From Pseudomonadota bacterium (GTDB lineage Bacteria > Pseudomonadota > Gammaproteobacteria > Xanthomonadales > Xanthomonadaceae), in the NCBI GenBank assembly GCA_023395465.1, contig JAEWZE010000048.1:1-64000 (forward strand): a stretch of DNA of 64,000 nucleotides, written 5' to 3'. The notes beneath the pieces are model-generated. The model saw nothing but the letters and a program-made list of their open reading frames with translations. It did not search any database and was not told the DNA's origin. The position numbers were made by a program, and so were the translations under genes. Below are positions 8,049 through 15,995 of this stretch, piece by piece. The number at the start of each line of letters is the position of its first letter. Position 1 is the stretch's first letter.

Positions 8049-9308
8049 TCAGTCGAACAGTCCAGCCACCTCGACGGCGTCCAGGGCCTCAGCCACTCGC
8101 GTACGACGTCCACGGAGGCGGGCGTGGTTCTGGCCGGACTTGGCGCAGGCCGACTCGCGGCACACCGGGCAGTCGCGCTGCAGCACCACGTCTCGCCGGA
8201 TGGCGATTGGCGACGTGGACATCAGGTGCGTGGAGTCGCACGTGGGGCAGCGTCGCAGAGCCAGCTCGGTCACATGGAAACGGTCGGCGATCATCTGCGC
8301 CACGTCCGGGTCGATGGTCACCACCTCCCCGACAAGCCAGGACATCGTGAGCGCGGCGCGGTAGGCGTCGGCCGAGCACTCTGCCTTGTATTCGCCCACC
8401 AGGGCGCGGGCGGCCATGTAGTTGGCCAGGAAAAAGCTGGAGGACATATGCGCCGGCGTCGTCTCAAGCAGAGAAGCGATGCGGCTGGGGCGGCGGCCGC
8501 CGCGGTCTTCCACGGACAGGCCGGCGGAGAGCATGACGGCGCGAACCAGGGGTCGTGGCGCGCGGGTCAGGGATGCAGAGGCCTTCAGGCGGCAGCCGAG
8601 GAAGGCCAGCGCGGTGATGTTCTGGAGCTGGCCCAGCTGATCGCTGCCCACCGTGGGCTTGGTCACCGGCTGCAGGGCGGCCGGGGTGTCGGTGCGGCTG
8701 ATGAGCAGGAAGCTTGAGCAGATGACGGCGCGCTGGTCGTCGGCGATGTGGCTCGACCCGAGGACACGGATCATTTCGTTCAGCGAGCGCGCGTGGCGCG
8801 CCCCAAGGATGGTGGACTCGGCATTGGCCAGGGTCCGGAGCTGGTCGACGCTGCACCCGGCCAGCTGCATGGCGCGCGGGTCGAGGTCCAGGGCCAGCTT
8901 GGCAACCACAGGATCCTGGGAGATCAGGTCTCGGGCGAGCAGCAGGTAGCTCAAGGCCAGACGCTGGTAGTTCTCGAACAGAGCCCGGGCTTCGGGAGCT
9001 TCAGGGGTCTGGGCTTGGGCGATGGACTCGCCATTGAGAGTGGCGGTCAGGTCGGCGACGAACCGATCAGCTTCCGCAAACTGGAACAGGGGAATGCCAA
9101 TTCGCGCCGCATTGTCGATGACCCCCATCGAGGCACCGCCAACCAGGTGCACGAGCACGCGCGGGACGCGGAATGTCTGGGTTGCGGCGACCGGGTCGAG
9201 CAGTCCGCTCTGCCGGATCAGATGCAGCCAGTTGCGGTTGACCGCTTCAATGTCCTTTTTCAGGACGGCCAGACGCTCGAGCCCTCTCTGGCTCACATTC
9301 AACAACAT
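8049..9308 (-). CDS. fused FlhD-FlhD-FlhC-like transcriptional activator
   Basis: 419 aa from ATG 9308 (AGGGG 8 bases upstream; GTG at 9311 is an alternative). Residues 108-180 match FlhD closely: LSYLLLARDLISQD corresponds to LSYLLLAQRLIVQD in E. coli FlhD. Residues 18-82 (NRNWLHLI, later PLFQF) look like a second, more diverged FlhD unit. Residues about 228-385 follow FlhC, ending with the zinc site CPTC (354, 357) and CPVC (380, 383), then a basic tail. FlhC acts as FlhD4C2, so a D-D-C chain supplies the right ratio in one polypeptide. SXT and IncC elements use separate FlhDC-like pairs (SetCD, AcaCD) to switch on transfer, and the position just before traFHG fits that job. The family call is strong; the double FlhD reading is inference. 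Confidence 0.8.
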   Translation of the reverse strand: MLLNVSQRGLERLAVLKKDIEAVNRNWLHLIRQSGLLDPVAATQTFRVPRVLVHLVGGASMGVIDNAARIGIPLFQFAEADRFVADLTATLNGESIAQAQTPEAPEARALFENYQRLALSYLLLARDLISQDPVVAKLALDLDPRAMQLAGCSVDQLRTLANAESTILGARHARSLNEMIRVLGSSHIADDQRAVICSSFLLISRTDTPAALQPVTKPTVGSDQLGQLQNITALAFLGCRLKASASLTRAPRPLVRAVMLSAGLSVEDRGGRRPSRIASLLETTPAHMSSSFFLANYMAARALVGEYKAECSADAYRAALTMSWLVGEVVTIDPDVAQMIADRFHVTELALRRCPTCDSTHLMSTSPIAIRRDVVLQRDCPVCRESACAKSGQNHARLRGRRTRVAEALDAVEVAGLFD

Positions 9309-9426
9309 CACTTCACCCCTGTAATGCCTGTACTCCCTACAGGCGCGCGTAATCTAACCGGAGCAAACCCTTGACTCCATCACGAGTCTTGGAATTTGCG
9401 ACGCATTACCAAAGAAATTCCCTGCA

Positions 9427-9963
9427 TCAGAAGTTCAAAGCATTCGCGAGCAGCGAACGAGTCTCAGGATCGATTTCAAGTTCGTTGCACGCCTCTGCCC
9501 GGGCATCGTCCTCAGCGTCGTTCTTCTCGGCTTGCCGATCGGTGCCTTGCCCACCATGGACAGATGTGCGCCGATGCTTAACGGCATCGTTTGCCTTTCC
9601 TTTAGGGTCTTCATCGACATTTTTTTCATCCCTGTTGTCGGCCGCTTTTTCCGTGGGCGACGGCGCAGACGGGTTCCCTGCGTCGTGGTTGGCAGCCGGC
9701 GCGGGCACGCCCATCGCAGGCAGGGGCGCGCTGGCCGAACCAGCTAGCGCGCCGGCGGCAAATGCCTGCACGAGATGGTAGGCGCCATGGGAGCCGCGCA
9801 CCGACATCAGGCCTGCCGCCTTCGCTGCAAGGCCGAGTTCGATCAGGGCACGCACATCGGCGGCGGCGGGCACCGCACCGAGACCCGCGGCGGTGAATGC
9901 CGGGGCCAGGCGGTGGTCTTCGGAGAAGCTCAGGGCGACTCGCTTGCGCGGTTTCCGGGCCAT
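9427..9963 (-). CDS. ParR-like partition adaptor (small protein after parM)
   Basis: 178 aa. The N-terminus RKRVALSFSEDHRLAPAFTA is basic and could form a ribbon-helix-helix DNA-binding unit. A helical middle follows, then a low-complexity, highly charged C-terminal third (residues about 110-165). It starts 8 bases after parM. In R1-type loci the order is centromere, ParM filament protein, ParR adaptor, exactly as here with the palindrome array beyond parM. Sequence similarity to ParR is not obvious by eye, so the call rests on context. Confidence 0.5.
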   Translation of the reverse strand: MARKPRKRVALSFSEDHRLAPAFTAAGLGAVPAAADVRALIELGLAAKAAGLMSVRGSHGAYHLVQAFAAGALAGSASAPLPAMGVPAPAANHDAGNPSAPSPTEKAADNRDEKNVDEDPKGKANDAVKHRRTSVHGGQGTDRQAEKNDAEDDARAEACNELEIDPETRSLLANALNF

Positions 9964-9971
9964 GCCTGGAC

Positions 9972-10994
9972 TCAGGCCGCTGCCGCGCTGCCGGCCTCGC
10001 GCATGCCATAGATGTAGTAGCCGCGAGCGTTGGCCATCATCGGGTTCGCCACGCGCGTGACTTCCGCATCCGAGAAGGCTTCACGAAGGGGCTCATAGAA
10101 GAGGTCCGCGCCGCCGCCGGCGACCAACACCAGGTCCACGCCGCGCTCGTCCATCACCTGGCGCACCGAGCCGCGGATCTGGCGCAGGCTGGCGTTGACG
10201 ATCTCGGCAGCAGAGGCGCGCACCGCCGGCCAGAAGTCGATGCTGTGGCGGCCGATCTCCAGCGGACCAGCGTTGTGGAGCACCGCCTCCTGCAGGCGTG
10301 CAGGACGGACCTTGACGCCATGCGATTTGGACAGCGCCGCCGCCGCCTCACGCACCACCGCCTCGCCGGCACGCGCATTCGAGCCTGAGCTGTCCATGCG
10401 GAAGGCGTCGAGGAACATGATCCAGTCCAGGCTGTAATGGCCCGGGTCGACGACCAGCACCGAGCGGCCGTGCTTGACCCGGAAGCGGTCCGGACCGCGC
10501 TGCGCATCGATCATGTGGGCGCTGAAGGCGCCCGCCGGCTGGGGCACCACGATCACACGATTGACCTCGACCACCAGATCGTCGCGGATGTAGTGGCGGC
10601 CGCTCATCATCTTCTCCAAGCCCAGCTTCATCACTTCGTCGCGGAAGTGGGCCACCGGCAGACCGGTGACGAGGACGTCGATGGTGGTCTCCCCGATCGC
10701 CGACAGGGCGGCATAGAACAGGGCGCGGTACTCGTCGGTGGTGATGTAGCCCTCGTCCATCGACTGGATGAAGTCGGCCAGCTTCGCCGGGTCGATGCCA
10801 GCCACCCACGGCTCGCCATTGATCATCACGCGGTGGCCGGCGCCGACCGCCAGCTCGCCGCCCAGCGTCACGCCGCAACGGCTCGCGGGCGCCGCGCCCA
10901 CTGGCAGGTGCAGCATCTCCGGCGCGCGGCCCTCACCTGGGCCGTGGGCGATCTTGACGCTGCTGTATCCGATGTCGACTGACGCGATTTTCAT
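9972..10994 (-). CDS. parM: ParM/StbA-family actin-like plasmid segregation protein
   Basis: 340 aa from the ATG at 10994. An open frame continues about 90 codons further upstream, but it translates the palindrome array and is not coding. Actin-fold signatures are present: phosphate-1 loop SVDIGYSSVKIA (residues 4-15), phosphate-2 VVDPGHYSLD (about 187-196) and adenosine motif VLVAGGGADLF (about 286-296). ParM polymerises with ATP and pushes plasmid copies apart. It is first in an operon with the ParR-like gene. A perfect inverted repeat, TTTGGA-GGAG-TCCAAA (11006-11021), covers its leader and may be an autoregulatory site. Confidence 0.85.
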   Translation of the reverse strand: MKIASVDIGYSSVKIAHGPGEGRAPEMLHLPVGAAPASRCGVTLGGELAVGAGHRVMINGEPWVAGIDPAKLADFIQSMDEGYITTDEYRALFYAALSAIGETTIDVLVTGLPVAHFRDEVMKLGLEKMMSGRHYIRDDLVVEVNRVIVVPQPAGAFSAHMIDAQRGPDRFRVKHGRSVLVVDPGHYSLDWIMFLDAFRMDSSGSNARAGEAVVREAAAALSKSHGVKVRPARLQEAVLHNAGPLEIGRHSIDFWPAVRASAAEIVNASLRQIRGSVRQVMDERGVDLVLVAGGGADLFYEPLREAFSDAEVTRVANPMMANARGYYIYGMREAGSAAAA

Positions 10995-11005
10995 GGCTGG
11001 ACCCG

Positions 11006-11021
11006 TTTGGAGGAGTCCAAA
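11006..11021. promoter_or_regulatory. inverted repeat in the parM leader
   Basis: TTTGGA-GGAG-TCCAAA is a perfect 6-bp dyad 12 bases upstream of the parM start codon. It is well placed for autorepression by ParM/ParR or for control of translation. Confidence 0.4.
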
Positions 11022-11085
11022 TGGTCGCCATGAGCGCCTCTCTTGCGTGGCGCAACCCTGCCCTTTTCGCGCCGGTTGAGGGCCG

Positions 11086-11236
11086 CGTGGTGGCCACGTG
11101 GCCGCCACAATCGCCCCGGTGGTCACCACGTGGCGGCCCCGTGGTGACCACGCTGGACGGTGCGACTGCTCTCGGGCGTCACCTCCGCGTTGCGTGGTCA
11201 CCACGTGGTCACCCCGTGGTCGCCACGTGGTCACCA
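11086..11236. repeat. palindromic repeat array, candidate parC centromere or oriT region
   Basis: The palindromic unit CGTGGTCACCACG, or one- to two-base variants of it, occurs at least six times between 11086 and 11236: at 11086, 11117, 11140, 11192, about 11205 and about 11215. The last three are nearly contiguous. It lies between divergent parM and the MobI-like gene. Iterated sites next to parM are typical of ParR-binding centromeres. In SXT-type elements oriT also lies beside mobI, so this region could serve either or both roles. Confidence 0.75.
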
Positions 11237-11279
11237 CAACCGCGTTTTCCAGGCAGAAACAGGCCGCAGACACGGACCA

Positions 11280-11327
11280 GTCTCAATGTTTGGGATTTGA
11301 ACGGAATGCCGTATAGATATTGAGACA
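11280..11327. promoter_or_regulatory. operator-like sites GTCTCAATGT / ATATTGAGAC
   Basis: GTCTCAATGTTTGGGAT (from 11280) matches the palindrome at 599-615 at 14 of 17 positions. An inverted half copy, GATATTGAGAC, ends at 11327. Both lie upstream of the MobI-like gene. The rest of 10995-11397 holds the palindrome array and a weak promoter-like TTGCGA (11355-11360) before the start at 11398. Confidence 0.45.
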
Positions 11328-11397
11328 AGTCGATCACTTTGCCGCTTATCGGCATTGCGACGCTTTGCCATAAGAATAGTTAAGGACAAACCGACCC

Positions 11398-11988
11398 ATG
11401 CTCGACCACGCTGTAGAAGACGCCGCAGATGCTCTCGACGCCGCAACCCGCGGCGGTGCGCGGCACGCTGATCAGGCAACCGTCATCGAGCAGGCCCTTG
11501 GAGCCGTCCAGGCGCTTCGAGAACTCGCGCTGGAGCAGGCAAGACAGCTGGCCAAGACGTATGCGGACCGGCGCGAGGAGCTTCGCCTGAGCATGGGCAC
11601 GGGCTTCATCGGCATCGAGCTGTATGTCCGGGCACGCAACGACAACAGGTCGGTCGGACTGGAATGGCAGAAGGGCCACTTCAAGAACGGAGTCCGGACA
11701 GGGGCATCAAGCATCACAGGGAAGAAGCGGGGGAGTGCCAGCTACGACCTCGCGAAGCTCAAGGCTGAAACGCCCGAGTGGGCCATTGAGCTGGTGACCG
11801 AGACCGAGCGGGAGGCGCGCCTGATCCGTGAAGCCCTGATGCGACTGACCGATGCCGATACCAACCTGCAGGTCGCCGCCCAGCGCCTGGCCCGCCCTGA
11901 TGCTCCCTCCGACACCGACCCCGCCGACCCGTTCGCCGATATGTTCGGCAGCGAGCCGGCCCATCCCACTGAGGACGCCGCGCGATGA
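11398..11988 (+). CDS. MobI-like conjugative transfer protein (tentative)
   Basis: 196 aa, no membrane segment. The centre resembles MobI of SXT and IncC elements in layout: QARQLAKTYADRREEL (residues about 47-62), a short beta region with IGIELYVRARNDNRSVGLEW, a basic KKRGSASYDLAK stretch, then a helical ETEREARLIREALMRLTD end. MobI is an accessory protein for initiating transfer at the adjacent oriT. Position beside a repeat-rich intergenic region and ParM supports this. Similarity is by recalled pattern only. It overlaps the S49 peptidase gene by 4 bases (ATGA). Confidence 0.5.
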   Translation: MLDHAVEDAADALDAATRGGARHADQATVIEQALGAVQALRELALEQARQLAKTYADRREELRLSMGTGFIGIELYVRARNDNRSVGLEWQKGHFKNGVRTGASSITGKKRGSASYDLAKLKAETPEWAIELVTETEREARLIREALMRLTDADTNLQVAAQRLARPDAPSDTDPADPFADMFGSEPAHPTEDAAR

Positions 11989-13001
11989 CTGACCCCACCA
12001 CCACCCCGGCCGGCGACGCCCCTCCCCCGCCCGACCGCGAGCGCGCTCTGCTCGAGCTGCTGGTCGAGCTTCGTGAGTTCGCCGTGGGTTCGGCCAACAT
12101 GCTGGCCATGCGCGAGAAGCGCGAGCGGACCTGGTCCACCATCAAGCGGACTGGCGGGCTGTTCGCCGTGCTCGCCGTCGTGTTCACCTGGGCCGCGCTC
12201 TACGGCCCGATGCTCGGCTGGTCTCGCGGCCCCACTGGCGATGTCGTTGCGGTGATCCCCGTCTCCGGCGCCATCGGTGCCCAGCCCTCCGCGAGCGCCA
12301 AGCAGCTGGTGCCGCTGATCGACCGGGCCTGCCGCTCCAAGACGACCAAGGCGCTGGTGCTCAACATCAACTCGCCCGGCGGCTCGCCCGGCGACGCCGC
12401 TCGGATCGCCGAAGCCCTGCAGGTGTGCAAGCAAGATGACCGGTACACCCCGGTCTATGCGGTGATCGAGAGCACGGGCGCGTCGGCGGCCTACCTGATC
12501 GCGGCCGGTGCCGATGAGATCTACGCCGGGCGGTATGCGCTGGTCGGGTCGATCGGCGCGGTGATGCGCAACTTCGATGCAGGCGACCTCGCCGAGCGTT
12601 TCGGCGTGCGCGAGCGCGTCTATGCCTCTGGTCCCCTCAAGTCCGGCAACTCGGTCTGGTCCCCGAACTCGGCCGACCAGGACGCGCTCAACCAGGAGCT
12701 GGTCGACGGAATCGGGCGGGCTTTCACCCAGCAGGTCACCGAGCTGCGCGGAGAGCGCCTGAAGCTCGACACCCCGGACCTGTTCTCCGGTCGAGTCTGG
12801 ACCGCGGCCGACGCCCTGAGCATCGGACTGGTCGACGGCGTCTCCAGCCTGGAGCAGCTTCGCCGGTCCAAGCTGGGCGATGCGCCGATCCACGAGTACC
12901 CCGTCCGCGAGTCCTTCAACGACCGCCTGGGCCTGACCGCCCTTGTCCAGACCTTCGCCACCAGCCTGGCCACGGGCCTGCGCCAGACCACGATGGAGTG
13001 A
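11985..13001 (+). CDS. S49-family (SppA/SohB-like) membrane signal peptide peptidase
   Basis: 338 aa. A short cytoplasmic N-terminus and one helix (about residues 57-75) precede a periplasmic serine-lysine protease domain: NSPGGS (129-134), STGASAAYLIAAGADEIYA with candidate nucleophile S167, VGSIGAVM, and GPLKSGN with candidate general base K219. Length and domain order match SohB/short SppA enzymes, which cut membrane-embedded signal peptides. S49 peptidases recur in conjugative elements near transfer or partition genes, so a role in clearing pilus or Tra signal peptides is plausible. It is coupled to the MobI-like gene. Confidence 0.85.
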   Translation: MTDPTTTPAGDAPPPPDRERALLELLVELREFAVGSANMLAMREKRERTWSTIKRTGGLFAVLAVVFTWAALYGPMLGWSRGPTGDVVAVIPVSGAIGAQPSASAKQLVPLIDRACRSKTTKALVLNINSPGGSPGDAARIAEALQVCKQDDRYTPVYAVIESTGASAAYLIAAGADEIYAGRYALVGSIGAVMRNFDAGDLAERFGVRERVYASGPLKSGNSVWSPNSADQDALNQELVDGIGRAFTQQVTELRGERLKLDTPDLFSGRVWTAADALSIGLVDGVSSLEQLRRSKLGDAPIHEYPVRESFNDRLGLTALVQTFATSLATGLRQTTME

Positions 13002-13006
13002 ACCAG

Positions 13007-13351
13007 ATGTCTACCGCCAACCAGATGCCCTCCCCGCCGCCCGGCTTCGACCTCAGCCCCGAGGAGTTGGACGCCTTCATGGACCAGGTGATGGCCGACG
13101 AATCCGTGCCGCGCGTGCTCGAGGAGATGACCCCAGAGCAGCTCGAAGCCTTCGAGCAGGCCTGCCGGGTCATCGATCTCGACATCGAGCTTCGGTCCCT
13201 GCGCGAGCAGCTGGTCGAGCAGCAGTCCGAGTCGGTCGCCCAGCGCGTGACCATCGCGATGCTCCGCCGCCAGCTCACCGACGAGCAGCTGCGCAACGCC
13301 GGCCTTGAGGCCTTCCTTCGCGTCCTGCCCCCGCTGCCCAACCCGGACTGA
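13007..13351 (+). CDS. small acidic coiled-coil protein, unknown
   Basis: 114 aa from ATG 13007, with GGAG 8 bases upstream inside the end of the peptidase gene. It is acidic, with a helical N-terminal half (LSPEELDAFMDQVMADE) and a predicted coiled coil over residues about 60-100 (LRSLREQLVEQQSESVAQRV). No signal peptide or motif that I recognise. It sits in the operon MobI-like, S49 peptidase, this gene, then 13355. Confidence 0.6.
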   Translation: MSTANQMPSPPPGFDLSPEELDAFMDQVMADESVPRVLEEMTPEQLEAFEQACRVIDLDIELRSLREQLVEQQSESVAQRVTIAMLRRQLTDEQLRNAGLEAFLRVLPPLPNPD

Positions 13352-13354
13352 CCC

Positions 13355-13951
13355 ATGCGCCGCCGCCCTGCCCGCTGGAGCGATGCCCCCAACGCCAGTG
13401 ACCTTGCCGCCCTCGTGCGTTGTGAGGCCGAGGCCGTGTGGGAGCGCAACACCGGCGTGACCAACCAGAGCGGGACCCGCGCGATGCGCAGCCGGACGGG
13501 TGAGACCGTGCATGCCCGCGCCCAGGCCGAGATGGAGGCGTTCCACAACTCGCGCCCGCGCCGCGCGGCTCCTCGCCCGCCCCAGTCCGTTGCGGTCGCT
13601 GCACCTCGCCCGGCTCCTGCTTCCCTCCCACTTCACCTCGAGGGACGGCCTGCAGGTGCGCTGCCTGGCGCCGCGCCATCGCCGGGCGGGTTGCGATCCA
13701 CCACGGACACTCGGGTCTCGGATCGCCGTTGCTTCGTGGCCAGCGCGGTCTATGGCCTGGACGACCCCCGCACCGATGCCCTGCGCGCCTTCCGCGATCG
13801 GAGCCTGATGCCGTCGACGGCCGGCCGCGCCCTGGTGTCTGCGTACTACCGCGCCTCGCCTTCGCTGGTGTCCGTGCTCGACCGCGTCCCTGCGCTGCGC
13901 TCACCCGCGCGCCTGGCCCTGGATCTGATCCGCGCACTCCTGCCTCGCTGA
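13355..13951 (+). CDS. protein with C-terminal CFI-box (CFVASAVYG) domain
   Basis: 198 aa. The C-terminal part (about residues 125-195) carries a widespread motif, CFVASAVYG then LRAFRDRSL, GRALVSAYYRASP, which in other bacteria appears as CFIATAAYG with LRxFRD and YYxxSP at the end of secreted or membrane proteins of unknown role. The N-terminal 65 residues (ALVRCEAEAVWERNTG ... GETVHARAQAEMEAFH) look like a separate conserved unit, joined by a proline-rich linker. It follows the previous gene by 3 bases and probably ends the operon that begins at 11398. Confidence 0.6.
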   Translation: MRRRPARWSDAPNASDLAALVRCEAEAVWERNTGVTNQSGTRAMRSRTGETVHARAQAEMEAFHNSRPRRAAPRPPQSVAVAAPRPAPASLPLHLEGRPAGALPGAAPSPGGLRSTTDTRVSDRRCFVASAVYGLDDPRTDALRAFRDRSLMPSTAGRALVSAYYRASPSLVSVLDRVPALRSPARLALDLIRALLPR

Positions 13952-14027
13952 GGGTCTCGCCGGCGGCAGCGCCGACGCCTACGATCGTCGCAGGCGGTCT
14001 CGTGTTGCTGCGTCCGCAACGGGCACC

Positions 14028-14149
14028 GCTGTATCCCACGGAGTGCGGCGCTTTCACCGCTGCTCCCCCGGGAGTGCGGGATCGGCGCCGCTGTACCCGC
14101 ATGAATGCGGCCCCTGTACCCCCATGAGTGCGGCGGCTGTACCCATGAC
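14028..14149. repeat. degenerate tandem repeat, about five units
   Basis: Units of about 22 bases with core CTGTACCCNCATGAGTGCGGC start near 14028, 14059, 14090, 14113 and 14136 (the last partial), so spacing is 31, 31, 23 and 23. The array lies between the CFI-box gene and a recurrent-motif promoter. It could be a protein-binding array or a relic of slippage; a reverse-strand frame through it is not convincing as protein. Confidence 0.65.
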
Positions 14150-14163
14150 CCTGCATTGGCTCC

Positions 14164-14194
14164 ATCTTTCGGGCGGACCCGCGCCAGGCATCGT
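14164..14194 (+). promoter_or_regulatory. recurrent element promoter, copy 2
   Basis: ATCTTT (14164-14169), 19 bases, CATCGT (14189-14194); the start codon follows at 14221. Confidence 0.55.
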
Positions 14195-14220
14195 GGTCGT
14201 ATCCCATCTGGAGCGATCGC

Positions 14221-15018
14221 ATGCCCTGCACCGTCACCTACCCCATCCGTGGCCGTTACATCTCCCGGCTTCTTCGGGGGGGCACCATCCTCGCCGGCGT
14301 GGTCCATTTCGAGCCGGACGTGCGGATCCGCGAGGGCGCGGCCCGGCTGCTGGTCCTGCGCGACGACGTGTTCGCTCTCGGCGCCCACGATCTGGATGAC
14401 GGCGTGCCAGAGGGGGCGGGGTACGAGGGTGCCGGCCTTGGCCAGCTCGCGAGCTGTGCGGTGTGGCAGCGGCAGGGCGGCATCGGCATGTTCACCGTGC
14501 GATTCGTCTCCGCCTTCCCCGAGTCCAACGGCTGGTCCTTCGTGGCCGTCTCCCCCTTCCCTTTCGAGACGCGCCAGATGGACGCTGCCGGGCACGCGTG
14601 GTGGGACGCCCACGGCGGGGAGGTGGTGCCGTGCGTTGCCCCGATCGATGCACGCGGCAAGGCCATCGGCCAGCTGCTCACCGATCACCCGATCTGGCCC
14701 GACGCCGGCGGCGCCCCGCACTCCGTTCCCCAGCTGGAGACGCGCTGGCGCGAGCCGATGCTGGAGGTGCAGCGCCTTTGCTCCCGTGTCGGCCGCGGTG
14801 AGCTGTCGCCGGCGGACTGCTCTGCCCTGCTGCGCGAGCGCCCTGAGCTGAAGGCCTGCGCCCCCGGCTCGATCGATCTGGACTACTGCCGCTTCTTGGC
14901 CACGGTGGAACGCGACTACGGCCTCGAGCTGATCGCCAGTCGTACGGCTGAAGCCCACGCCTTGCGCGCCGCCCAGCTCAGCCAGGCCCTCGACGCTGCG
15001 CTCTTCCAGTCCGCCTGA
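14221..15018 (+). CDS. unknown soluble protein
   Basis: 265 aa from an ATG with GGAG 7 bases upstream. No signal peptide or membrane helix. Features are a tryptophan-rich middle (NGWSFVAVSPFPFETRQM, HAWWDAHGG) and a helical C-terminal half ending AAQLSQALDAALFQSA. It is the first gene of the long accessory stretch, transcribed alone from a recurrent-motif promoter. I do not recognise the family. Confidence 0.6.
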   Translation: MPCTVTYPIRGRYISRLLRGGTILAGVVHFEPDVRIREGAARLLVLRDDVFALGAHDLDDGVPEGAGYEGAGLGQLASCAVWQRQGGIGMFTVRFVSAFPESNGWSFVAVSPFPFETRQMDAAGHAWWDAHGGEVVPCVAPIDARGKAIGQLLTDHPIWPDAGGAPHSVPQLETRWREPMLEVQRLCSRVGRGELSPADCSALLRERPELKACAPGSIDLDYCRFLATVERDYGLELIASRTAEAHALRAAQLSQALDAALFQSA

Positions 15019-15696
15019 CCGGACCCCAGCCTCACCACCCCGGGCCATACCGGACCGGGGCAGGCACCTTGCCGGGCCGAGGCCTGGCCGATCTCCCAGG
15101 AGAGCACCTGGCGCTGGCCAGCGACGCACGTGCCTTCGTCCGAAGCGGACCACGCTCTCCTTCTGCAACCTCAGCAGCTCCTCGACGTGGGCCAAGCTCA
15201 CGCCGGCTAGGGCGCCAGCTCACGTCCCCCGCCTGCACCCCAATTTCCCCGTCCAGTCCGGGCAGTGCGCATGCCCGCGCGCGTCGAGGACATCTCCCAG
15301 GACATCGCCTGGCATGCCTAGGACATCTGCCGGCGCCGACGGCTTCGCGGACGCACTGCCGGCTGCCTCGGATGGCCCAGTGACGCCGTCTGCTGCGTGC
15401 CGCAGCTCCTGGCACGCGCCTGGTGGCGCCTTTCCCTGGGCTGGTCGAGCCCTAGGCAGCCTGGCACTGAGCTGGGCCGCAAGCACTGCACCGTCCGCGT
15501 TCGACCCTGCGCCGCCAAGCTCACCGAGATCGCTGCTGCGGCCAGGCGCACCTGGCGCCCCTGGCGCACCTGGCGCCCCTGGCGCACCTGGCACCCCTGG
15601 TGCCGCGCGGGCCACTCGGTCGCCCAGCTTGGAGCCAGCACCGCTTCAGCTCGACATCCGGCCACCGTAAGGCGACATCGGGCCGCTGTGCTGTCC
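15019..15696. other. 678 bases without a convincing gene; internal 9/18-base repeats
   Basis: Frames on both strands are open for 100-180 codons, as expected at this G+C content, but none has gene-like features. The notable content is an array of CTGGCGCAC/CTGGCGCCC 9-mers (about 15549-15602). Because GGCGCC is self-complementary it reads as Gly-Ala-Pro repeats on both strands. Motifs such as CCAGGACATC and CCTGGCATGCCTAGGACATC recur around 15290-15330. Confidence 0.5.
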
Positions 15697-15933
15697 ATGC
15701 CGGACGGCTTTGCACCCGACCACGCCGGGCACTCGAGCTGCAGCCTGGTCGCGGCCTGGCGCCTGGTGCTCTGCCTGGTCACCGTCCTCGTGGATGCCGA
15801 TCAACCACGCGCCACCGTCCAGTACGGTCTTCGCTACGTGGCTGACGCGATCTTCCGCGATGGCGGCGACGTGATGGCCCGCGCCGAAACCATGGTCACG
15901 TGCCGGCGGCTGGCCAGGGGCGGTTCGCTCTAG
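15697..15933 (+). CDS. possible small protein, unknown
   Basis: 78 aa from ATG 15697. The segment SLVAAWRLVLCLVTVLVDAD and the following RATVQYGLRYVADAIFRDGG read more like protein than the upstream part of the same frame, which crosses the CTGGCG repeats. There is no clear ribosome site or promoter motif, so it remains doubtful. Confidence 0.35.
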   Translation: MPDGFAPDHAGHSSCSLVAAWRLVLCLVTVLVDADQPRATVQYGLRYVADAIFRDGGDVMARAETMVTCRRLARGGSL

Positions 15934-15995
15934 CCCCTCCGTTCCCGGCGCGGCTGACCCACGCCATCCGCTGTGGCGGGCGGTAGGCTGGCGCC

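Noticed and set aside
10995..11273. An upstream extension of the parM frame by about 90 codons
   Set aside because: It translates the palindrome array into repeats like VVTTW and RPRGDHVV. The ATG at 10994 begins the actin-fold motif MKIASVDIG as in other ParM proteins.
11335..11365. CACTTT-19-ACGCTT before the MobI-like gene as a recurrent promoter
   Set aside because: Neither box fits well enough (box begins CA, hexamer begins AC); listed here only because the spacing matches.
14028..14149. A CRISPR array reading of the tandem units
   Set aside because: Units are degenerate, spacers are only 1-9 bases and not unique, and no cas gene is present.
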